DNA of 64,000 bases, taken from Macrocystis pyrifera (taxonomy: Eukaryota; Sar; Phaeophyceae; Laminariales; Laminariaceae). Positions within the stretch are counted from its first letter, which is position 1; every line of letters begins with the position of its first letter. Shown here one piece after another: positions 21,170-30,085 of this stretch. Made by a program: the position numbers and the translations under genes. The notes under the pieces were generated by a model, which was not told where the DNA came from, did no database searches, and saw only the letters and a list, made by a program, of their open reading frames with translations. Location of the stretch: the NCBI GenBank assembly GCA_031763025.1, contig JASSKH010000024.1, positions 5,857,387 to 5,921,386 on the forward strand, written 5' to 3'.

Positions 21170-22200
21170 GATACAAATGGATGACCTCCTTCAAGGGACC
21201 CAGCGATAAGGAAAAGCGCTGTGTAAGAAACCTCAAGTTTCTCTGCACCGTTTTTTCCAACTTGTTCCAACTTTGAGGGACACCGTCCGTTATGCCGGAC
21301 GCACCGTTCAACAAGGGACCCCAGGCCCCTCAAACGGAAATCGCTCGGTCCTCAGCTTTGAAAACGCCACATGCATCGCTAAAAAAAAACAATTATTTTC
21401 CCACTGATTGCCAGATGTGCTTTCTGCCGAACTGTCATGCCATACTGTGTACTGCATTTCCCTGAGTCGCATTTCAGCAAATCCGTAAGGTCAAGATAGC
21501 GATTGTTTCGCGGCCGTGAACCAGTTAAGCAAGCAGGCAGACATGAGAGATGTCCTTGAATCTCAATGACTGAATCATCGTCGGCAACACGTAGATATAG
21601 TGAGCCATCCAGTTCCACCCCTCTCAATACTGCGCGACAGGATGCACCACTCTCGATATACCTGGCAGGGGTGGAGCTCCGGTACGATTGGGCAGCGCCA
21701 GGTACATCAAGACAGTAGAAGGGGCAGTAAAGATATATTACAGAAGAACGGCACTGGGTGCAAAGCTATGTTGACTGGACGTACTGTGGTAGGGTTTATC
21801 GACGTCGTAATGACGTCTTGAATTGGAGCGAGAGGGAAAAGTGCAGAGGTCATACTCAGACATGAAACATAAAAAACTTCAAGCACACGATGCAATCGAC
21901 TCGAGCCTCCAGGTGATATATTCACAATAATGTACTGTATCAGTTGCCAAGCGATCACAGCGCATTACACAGCTACTGTACAACAACCGGAGGAACCCAG
22001 CACAGTGCCGCCCTGCCTTCGACTCGGTTGGTTTGGAACACGATCGATCCCACATCAAGGGATCGACAGAGTAGCCCTTAATGGGCCATTTGTTGTTTGT
22101 TTGAAAGTACCGCCGGTTGCCAAAACTGAAGTACAAAAGAAAACAATTCGTCAACCGTCTATTTCCAATGATGCCTCGAGCACGATTGAAAATAATCGAT
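21170..22200. other. No supported gene
   Basis: Only short ORFs without domain content. No RNA gene was recognised. Confidence 0.45.
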
Positions 22201-22304
22201 TATTACGGGGGACCATAGTAAATAGGACCAAATATTGTTAGTAAAACTTACATATAGGTATTTGTGTGTATCATAGGTCCTATTAACTATGGACCCCCGT
22301 AATA
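22201..22304. mobile_element. TA-flanked MITE, copy 2
   Basis: A 100-bp element at 22,203-22,302 has TTACGGGGGACCATAG and CTATGGACCCCCGTAA ends and TA on both sides. It lies exactly at the left edge of the ~480-bp repeat array, inside or beside its truncated first unit. Confidence 0.85.
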
Positions 22305-22309
22305 GTTTT

Positions 22310-23794
22310 GTTGCTTTTGCGCCCAGTCCAGTACGACCAGCCATACCGCCAAAGAAACAGGACCAAAACATGTGTCGGCAAGGGCGACATAGAAGCATTA
22401 GAGGCACAAGGAGAATGCCACCGGCAGCCTCCAACAGAAGCAGACAATTTGAGAGCAACGAGTTGCTTCGCCATGCGCTGCAGTACTCACGACGAGCAAC
22501 AGCCGTACAAAATTTGCACCGATCGATGGAACTCCGCCGTGGAGGAACAGTCACACGCTAACGTTTGGTATATACCCCGCTGCAAGAGGTTGAGGTAGAT
22601 ATCGTACGTTGCAGTGTTCTACGTACTAAGCGAGCACGGGTATCTTGCGGCGAGCTTTTCACGCTAAATACTGTAGTATGATCCTCGACTAGAGTTCGCC
22701 ATCATGGTATAGAGCTGTCACAAGGACCTCAGAGTTTCAGCATCCCATTGCGCAGGGCCGTTGCTTACCTTCTTTCCAGAGGTGCCGCTCCTAGTCCTCT
22801 TCCTTTGCTTCTGGTACGACCAGTCACATCGCCAAAGAAACAGGACCAACACATGTGTCGGCAAGGGCGACATAGAAGCATTAGAGGGACAAGGAGAATG
22901 GCACCGGCAGCCTTCAACAGAAGCAGGCAGTTTGAGAGCAACGATTTGCTTCACCAAGCGCTACAGTACTCACGACGAGCAACAGCTGTACGAGATCTGC
23001 ACCGATCGATGGAAATCTGCCGTTGAGGAACAGTCACACGCTAACGTTTGGTATATACCCCACTGCAAGGTGTTGAGCTAGATATCGTACGTTGCAGTGT
23101 TCTACGTACCTAGCGAGCACGGGTATCGTGCGGCGAGCTTTTCACGCTAAATACTGCAGTATGATCCTCGACTAGAGTTCGCCATCATGGTATAGAGCTG
23201 TCACAAGGACCTCAGAGTTTCAACATCCCATTGCGTAGGGCCGTTGCTTACCTCGTCCCCAGAGGTGCCGCTCTCACTCTTTTGCTTCTGGTACGACCAG
23301 TCATATCGCCAAAGAAACAGGACCAAAACATGTGTCGGCAAGGGCGACATAGAAGCATTAGAGGGACAAGGAGAATGGCACCGGCAGCCTTCAACAGAAG
23401 CAGGCAATTTGAGAGCAACGATTTGCTTCGCCATGCGCTGCAGTACTCACGACGAGCAACAGCTGTACGAGATCTGCACCGATCGATGGAACTCTGCCGT
23501 TGAGGAACAGTCACACGCTAACGTTTGTCATATACCCCACTGCAAGGTGTTGAGCTAGATATCGTACGTTGCAGTGTTCTACGTACTTAGCGAGCACGGG
23601 TATCGTGCGGCGAGCTTTTCACGCTAAATACTGTAGTATGATCCTCGACTAGAGTTCGCCATCATGGTATAGATCTGTCTCAAGGACCTCAGAGTTTCAA
23701 CATCCCATTGCGCAGGGCCGTTGCTTACCTCGTCCCCAGAGGTGCCACTCTCACTCCCCTTCTTTTGCTTCTGGTACGACCAGTCATATCATAT
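22310..23794 (+). repeat. ~480-bp tandem repeats, forward block
   Basis: Units begin near 22,310 (truncated), 22,698, 23,179 and 23,657 (truncated). The marker GACATAGAAGCATTAGAG lies at about 22,388, 22,869 and 23,348, giving periods of 481 and 479. Each unit contains GCCAAAGAAACAGGACCA, CGATCGATGGAA and TATGATCCTCGACTA. Overlapping frames of about 90-105 codons persist in all units, but no domain or codon bias favours one. Confidence 0.9.
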
Positions 23795-24788
23795 CGCCCT
23801 TGCCGACACATGTTTTGGTCCTGTTTCTTTGGCGATATGACTGGTCGTACCAGAAGCAAAGGAAGAGGAGTAGGAGCGGCACCTCTGGAAATAAGTTAAG
23901 CAACGGCCCTGCGCAATGGGATGTTGAAACTCTGAGGTCATTGTGACAGCTCTACACCATGATGGCGAACTCTAGTCGAGGATCATACTACAGTATTTAG
24001 CGTGAAAAGCTCGCCGCATGATACCCGTGGTCGCTAAGTACGTAGAACACTGCAACGTACGATATCTACAGTAGCTCAACACCTTGCAGTGGGGTATATA
24101 CCAAACGTTAGCGTGTGACTGTTCCTCAACGGCAGAGTTCCATCGATCGGTGCAGATCTCGTACAGCTGTTGCTCGTCGTGAGTACTGCAGCGCATGGCG
24201 AAGCAAATCGTTGCTCTCAAATTGCCTGCTTCTGTTGGAGGCTGCCGGTGCCATTCTCCTTGTCCCTCTAATGCTTCTATGTTGCTCTTGCCGACACATG
24301 TTTTGGTCCTGTTTCTTTGGCGATGTGACTGGTCGTACCAGAAGCAAAAGAGTGAGAGCGGCACCTCTGGGGACGAGGTAAGCAACGGCCCTGCGCAATG
24401 GGATGTTGAAACTCTGAGGTCCTTGTGACAGCTCTATACCATGATGGCGAACTCTAGTCGAGGATCATACTGCAGTATTTAGCGTGAAACGTTCGCCGCA
24501 CGATACCCGTGCTCGCTAGGTGCGTAGAACACTGCAACGTACGATATCTACAGTAGCTCAACCTCTTGCAGTGGGGTATATACCAAACGTTAGCGTGTGA
24601 CTGTTCCTCAACGGTGGAGTTCCATCGATCGGTGCAGATCTCGTACGGCTGTTGCTCGTCGTGAGTACTGCAGCGCATGGCGAAGCAAATCGTTGCTCTC
24701 AAATTGTCTGCTTCTGTTGAAGGCTGCCGGTGGCATTCTCCTTGTGCCTCTAATGCTTCTATGTCGCCCTTGCCGACACATGTTTGGG
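23795..24788 (-). repeat. ~480-bp repeats, inverted block
   Basis: The same repeat in reverse orientation: a partial unit (23,795-23,963), a full one (23,964-24,445) and a partial one (24,446-24,788). With the forward block it forms a palindrome of well over 1.5 kb. Orientation switches inside the TCGCC...GGGCGA segment at about 23,778-23,840. Confidence 0.9.
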
Positions 24789-25130
24789 TCCTGTTTCTTT
24801 GGCGACATAGAAGCTTTAGAGCGACAAGGAGAATGGCGCCGGCAGTCTTCAACAGAAGCAGGCAATTGAGAGCAACGATTTGCTTCGCCATGCGCTGCAG
24901 TACTCACGACGAGCAACAGCCGTACGAGATCTGCACCGATCGATGGAACTCCACCGTTGAGGAACAGTCACACGCTAACGTTTGGTATATACCCCACTGC
25001 AAGATGTAGAGCTACTGTAGATATGGTACGTTGCAGTGTTCTACATACAAAGCGAGCACGGGTATCGTGCGGCGAACGTTTCACGCTAAATACTTTAATA
25101 TGATCCTCGACTAGGGTTACCATTGTGGTA
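24789..25130 (+). repeat. ~480-bp repeat, second forward block
   Basis: After the turn at about 24,755-24,805 the repeat resumes in forward orientation and ends near ACTAGGGTTACCATTGTGG. The turn uses the same internal segment as the first. Confidence 0.88.
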
Positions 25131-25414
25131 GTTGGAGCTGTCACAAAGAGGGGCTTAAAGTATGAACGACACAGCGTACACGTTACCGAGATTCGGATGT
25201 GCGTAGAGTGATTTTTCCAATGGGCTGGTGGAGATCCACTGGTTCAAACACAATGCCTGGTTTAATTTGGGTAGGCGTCAGTTTCGTCATGGGGGGGGCT
25301 GAGTATGGTCATAGTTAGGATGTCATCGATCTCCAATCTAATAAAATACTCTACCAATGCATGTTGTGAGTATATATGCTCTGGCAGCAGTCCGATTGAC
25401 GAGTGTATCGATTG

Positions 25415-25804
25415 CTACAAATCGAACACATGGGGGTCTCGGTTGTACATTTCTGAAGGCGCTGTGCTCATTCCGTCAATCGCCTCTAACACCGTACCAG
25501 GTATACTCAAAATCGCATCTTCGCTGTTAATGGGGCCACGCTCAAGATTTTCAAATGCCCGTACCTGCTCGATGTCATCCCACACGTCGATCCCCATATG
25601 AGCCGTCGACGCCAAGATCACGACGACTGCTAGCAACGTAAATGCCACGGAGATAATCACAGGAGGCACAGCATTGGCCGCCAGAAACCACAAGACCCAT
25701 CCAGCCGGAGTCACCAATAAACAGAGGGTCGTCCACACTGTCGCCGACAAGGAAGCATCGTGCTTCCTCGGTGATGTCACCTTAAAAATACACCGAACAT
25801 GCAA
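25415..25804 (-). CDS. Possible two-TM membrane protein (exon or small gene)
   Basis: A 129-residue minus-strand frame begins at ATG and contains two hydrophobic stretches: TTLCLLVTPAGWVLWFLAA at about residues 26-44, and PPVIISVAFTLLAVVVILAS at about 47-66. An acidic soluble tail follows (GIDVWDDIEQVRAFENLERG). A TTTTTAAG acceptor-like site near 25,784 suggests it could instead be a terminal exon. I do not recognise the family. The hydrophobic hairpin plus acidic tail is more protein-like than neighbouring frames. Confidence 0.45.
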   Translation of the reverse strand: MHVRCIFKVTSPRKHDASLSATVWTTLCLLVTPAGWVLWFLAANAVPPVIISVAFTLLAVVVILASTAHMGIDVWDDIEQVRAFENLERGPINSEDAILSIPGTVLEAIDGMSTAPSEMYNRDPHVFDL

Positions 25805-25809
25805 GCGTC

Positions 25810-27550
25810 AATCAACACGGTGGTCCTGATGTTTCACGGTTATAGTACCGGCCGTAACCACATGAAGCGTTAGGCGAGCACTAACAGGACCATGATGGCT
25901 GCTGGCAGGATTTTCATCGCCCGCGCACACACGGTAAAAACGTCGAACGTCAAGCGCACACACGAAGCAAAAATCGGGCGTCAAGCCACGGCGACGTTGT
26001 TGAGCGTGGGCAGTCCCCGCCTCTCTCTCCGAACAAATATTAATGATATTCTCTGTTGGCAGGGAGCCAGGCAGCCAGATTACCATCCATAGCTGAGGTG
26101 GAACCTGCAGATCCGACAAGTACACGATTCCTCTATCTTGGGCGTGAAAATCCTCTGGGCACCGTCTCTCGCCAAGACGGCTGGCTCGACGAAATGCCCT
26201 CCGTCGGGCGGAAGCTAGATGCAGTATCGAAAATTTCTGTGTTTGTTGTTTCCTCTCACTCTATGGGAGGCTCGACGAGCGGAGCTCCGTCCTAGAGGGG
26301 TCTAGACTTTTGCCTTCCCCCTTGGGGCGGTGCGCACCTCCCACGACATGTTTAGGGTGGGTTGCCACAGCACCGAGATATATTCGGTGATGTTCCTTGC
26401 TGAGTCGAATTATTTGAAGCCTTGGTGTCCCATTTTTCGGGCGTGCAGCATTGCTGCAATGCCATGCCGGGCAAATGTTAGGCACAAGATAACAGTTTTG
26501 GTTGGGCTGACAGTTTTTGACGATTGACCTCTGACAATGGGTAACCCGCTCAACGATGTACCTGTGGAGGATGCTAACATTTTGTGGGGCCATCCGTTGA
26601 GAGACCGAATCGATTTGAGTGCCGACAGATGATATGCATTGCTGAAGCCCAACTACGGCGGAAAACTCCCGTTACATTTGGCACCCACGCTCAAGCTGGA
26701 TTCCGTGCAAAGGGTTATGATGCAAAAATCCCTTTTGCAGGGAATTGAAAGCATGATGAGCAGACCATTAAATGCAGTCGGCCTCGCGAGACATTTTTTG
26801 TCGGGGACGGACTAGTAATATTTATGCCGGCCGTGCGCGTTTACTAGCTTCTAGGGAACACGATTTAGACAGCAAGACTCCCTAGTCAGTTTAACACACG
26901 TAAATATATCAAACACGTTATGATGAATCCCGAAATTGCGGGGCATTGAAGCGGGTGGAGAGCGAGGCTGCTGTTCACAACAAACTACGAGCTAATGATG
27001 CAACGAAACTCCCGTATTCATAGCCATTTCCGGGTTTGGTGCTGTATTTCTATGTAAGTCCGGTGGGTTGTAGGAGTGCATATTGTACTCGATTTGCGCA
27101 GTCTCTATGAGCGTGGATACCTCATTAACCCAGGTGCTATCTGTTATCCGACAGGGCTACCGCCTCGGTTGCAAACGCTTTCAAACCCAATCGATACTCG
27201 TGGTAGTTTCTAGACTTTGTGAATTTCTTTATGGTATTTGCGCCACATCTAACATAGTTATTTACAGACAACCTTCTCGGCGTTGTAGTCTATGGTCGTA
27301 TGACTTATATTTATACGTATCCTTCGAGAGTACTTCATTTCGCTCGGGATTCAGTCTGCTAATACTATGATTACTAATCGTTGCGTTATACCATCGTCGC
27401 GGTGAGACTAGTCTACCGCCGAGCTGCTCACCACAGCAGGTAGAACGTCTGGGGGTGAGTCCTCAGGCTTCGTTTTTTAATTTACGATAGAAACTTCGCT
27501 GGTCACAGACTCCGACGGGACGCAAACCGCGACGGTGTGCCTGCGATAGC
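25810..27550. other. No supported gene
   Basis: A peptide MKILPAAIMVLLVLA at about 25,900 (minus) looks like a signal peptide but meets a stop at once, and no in-phase splice was found. The rest holds no recognised feature. Confidence 0.4.
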
Positions 27551-27553
27551 GTA

Positions 27554-27922
27554 TCAAGGGAAAAAAAACATACGGAACCGCTGGAGTGTCAGATATCTCT
27601 CCATGCAGAACGAAAGGTGTGCTTGTGCAAAATGGTGGTCTGCCGTAAACACGTGTTCTTGGGGAGCCGAACGGCATAATAGCGTGTCAACAAATCTCGT
27701 CGACCGCCTAGAATGTAGCCGGCGCGCATCTTCGTTCAACGTGTGCATCAGTGCTGGGCGGTCAAAAATACAAATCTTGGCGCTCATATCTACCGTCGTC
27801 GATCCAGAAGCGAGAGTATTGTTGACGACTTCAACAACTCTCGGGGGGAGGGATAAGCTCCAAAAATAAAGAAATAAATAACGATACGCTGGGACTGGCG
27901 TGCAGGGGCTCGGACAGTTCAA
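27554..27922 (-). CDS. Unrecognised possible exon
   Basis: A 122-residue open frame has a protein-like stretch such as VVEVVNNTLASGSTTVDMSA, then KICIFDRPALMHTLNEDARR. A TTTTTGGAG acceptor-like site lies near its start. No domain, signal or TM segment is recognised. The relationship to the gene-family relics at 28.6 and 29.7 kb is unknown. Confidence 0.3.
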   Translation of the reverse strand: MNCPSPCTPVPAYRYLFLYFWSLSLPPRVVEVVNNTLASGSTTVDMSAKICIFDRPALMHTLNEDARRLHSRRSTRFVDTLLCRSAPQEHVFTADHHFAQAHLSFCMERYLTLQRFRMFFFP

Positions 27923-28518
27923 TTGCGTGCTATGGTGTCTGCGTATCGTCTTGCCTATACGAACGACAATCGATGACTTCGCAGACTGCCCAGCAAGGCA
28001 TGTTCATAAATGTCGTGCGTCATAGAGCCGCTAGGCAATCCCTCATGCTCAGCTATGGGCGGGACATCTTCACGTGCTAGACTCGAAGGATGAAAACGTT
28101 CTATAGAACATGAGGTATTGGATGGGGAAAGTGGAAGTCTGCGCATACTGAATAGTTCGTCGGAACGCCAGCAGTCAAAGTGGGGTATGCATCAAAAGAG
28201 CCATAAGACGACAAACGTACCTAATCACTGCCGTAGGTGCCGAAGCAAACAATATTTGACAATACTCTATCACGCTGGGTCCATCACAGCCGACCCTTGT
28301 CGCGCAACACTAACGATACAGCAGGTTGTTTCGCGTGCGGGATGTCCGATTATGCATGCCTCCGCAATACAAACTCAACCTCAAGTCGGCTCAAACAGAA
28401 TTTTTTGCTGTTGGCCCAAGCACTTGAATAAAGGTCCAGATCGTAGAGATGCCAAGTCTCTGGTTCTTCCAAATATTATTGAAGCGGAGGGCTTCAAGAG
28501 TATGTTGGCAGTCATTCC

Positions 28519-28749
28519 TTACCAGAACAAGTCGTGCGCAGTCAAGGATGGTTCAGCCCAGAGAGTGTGACTGGTAAACCCCATGGATGACGCCGCAGGA
28601 GGAAAAGCAGGTATCTTCACAAGCACGGCAGAGGTTGAGCCGTTGCGTGGAGCCTGTATCACGGGTGGTATCGCAGTGAATATTTCGTCCGTAAACACAA
28701 CACACAATCGGGATTGTTTGACAGTGTCAAAGTAGTAGCGAGGCTGCAT
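28519..28749 (-). pseudogene. Diverged relic of array B segment
   Basis: The minus-strand frame contains TDEIFTAIPPVIQAPRNGST, then SAVLVKIPAF. Nucleotides at 28,622-28,700 align with the array B segments (for example 31,850-31,935), including CGGACGAAA and the (A)TACAGG core. In-frame alignment IQAPRNGSTSAVLV versus MQGTHGAAVLA suggests shared coding ancestry. It lies about 1.7 kb outside the array. Confidence 0.4.
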
Positions 28750-29252
28750 GGCGAGTGGGGACGGATACGAAGCTGACCACCCTGACTTAAAACGGCCTCA
28801 CGAGCCGTAAATCAGTATGTAGCGATACAACAGTGTTTCTCTTAGGCGTTGCAACTCCGACAGCCGCCGTTACGTCGGCATGCTAAACCGTGCCTGTCTC
28901 GAGCCATGCTACAGGACGGATCGTTCTTTTTTTTGTCCGAAGACTTCTGACTCGACGGCGACTCCTAAACTGAGGACCTATATACGTACCCAGCATCGTT
29001 GTGTTCGATGGGTATTTTACGATGCTCTTCGTTAGATACCTACACCATCTCATGTGATTTTGTGTCGGCCTTAACATGTATACCAGGGACCTGGTACCCG
29101 ATATACGTCTCAAACTCGGTTGTTAAAAGTGGGATATCGATCTCATTAAATGAGGACTCCCATAACACAGCAGTAGAAGCTGTATACCCCTACAACACCG
29201 TCGCGTGATATTATCTCGAGAACTAAACAGTGGCGTCCAAACTGGCTATCAA

Positions 29253-29475
29253 TAGTTCGTGTTGACCCGACGAGGAGGAGAAAAGCGAGAGGGAAAGAGG
29301 GTGAATAAGCCGTGTGGTGTTTAGGTGTGTGGTGTTCTGCGCATCGTGTTAGCACCATACCTGAAGGCGTGCCAAGCACAAGGCGCTGAACACCACACAC
29401 CTGAAACCGCACGGGCTTATTTCACACTCTTTACGTCTCCCTTATCTCCTCCTTGGTGGGGCAACACGATTCGCC
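29253..29475. mobile_element. ~220-bp foldback (long-arm hairpin) element
   Basis: Arms of about 90 bp (29,253-29,343 and 29,382-29,475) pair with few mismatches around a 38-bp loop. The inner part TTTAGGTGTGTGGTGTTC is nearly perfect. There is no coding capacity and no clear target duplication. It fits a foldback or MITE-type element. Confidence 0.7.
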
Positions 29476-29511
29476 ATTTGAGAGGCCGCTCTCGAGTGCC
29501 TTTCCGCGGCT

Positions 29512-29600
29512 TGTTTTGTGTTAATCCGTGTCCATCTCTTCGTAGTGGCGATTCGATTTGCCCACTTGAGCGTAAACTTGAATACTCGAGAGCGGCACGG
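29512..29600. repeat. Inverted repeat, left arm
   Basis: It contains GTGTTAATCCGTGTCCATCT and CTTGAGCGTAAACTTG. It is reverse-complementary to 29,994-30,085, with about ten differences over 90 bp. Confidence 0.75.
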
Positions 29601-29699
29601 CCCACGACGTAAAGGGACTGTTGTCGGTACCAGCAGAAGGCTTGTGCATTCAAGGGTAACCCCGGCCAGGGACATTCGGACGGTCTGAACCCACCATCA

Positions 29700-29800
29700 G
29701 CCCCGTCGGGGATGTCGCCGCGGATAAACCAGACGTTATCGCAGGCGCGGCCAGAGTGACGCCACCGTGTGAACCCTGCATCACGGTTGGCGCGCAGGGG
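29700..29800 (-). pseudogene. Second diverged relic of array B segment
   Basis: The minus-strand sequence encodes MQGSHGGVTLA at about 29,755-29,787, in frame with array MQGTHGAAVLA. It lies between the arms of the inverted repeat, inside a 168-codon open frame in a different phase. Confidence 0.4.
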
Positions 29801-29993
29801 ATGTTTCGAGCACAAGCAAGTGACGCACAAAAACAGGATTGTTTGACAACTTACAGCGTTCGACCAATAGTACAACCACGAACAAAATGGTGGGGGGTGA
29901 GTCAGAAAGTGGCCACCCTGCATTAGCGGACTCTCAACCGCACATGTAGCGACATAGAAGTGCTACTACGACAACATTCGCTTCATGTTGTTA

Positions 29994-30085
29994 GCCGTGC
30001 CACTCTCGAGCGCTCAAGTTTACGCTCAAGTGGGCAAACCGAGTTGCCACTACGAAGAGATGGACACGGATTAACACTAAACAAG
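29994..30085. repeat. Inverted repeat, right arm
   Basis: Reverse complement of 29,512-29,600. The two arms are separated by about 390 bp. Confidence 0.75.

Noticed and set aside
22310-25130. CRISPR-like array
   Set aside because: Repeats are ~480 bp, contiguous and partly inverted, with no short repeat-spacer structure.
29417-29923. 168-codon minus-strand ORF
   Set aside because: It overlaps the inverted-repeat arm and the foldback edge and is out of frame with the conserved B relic.
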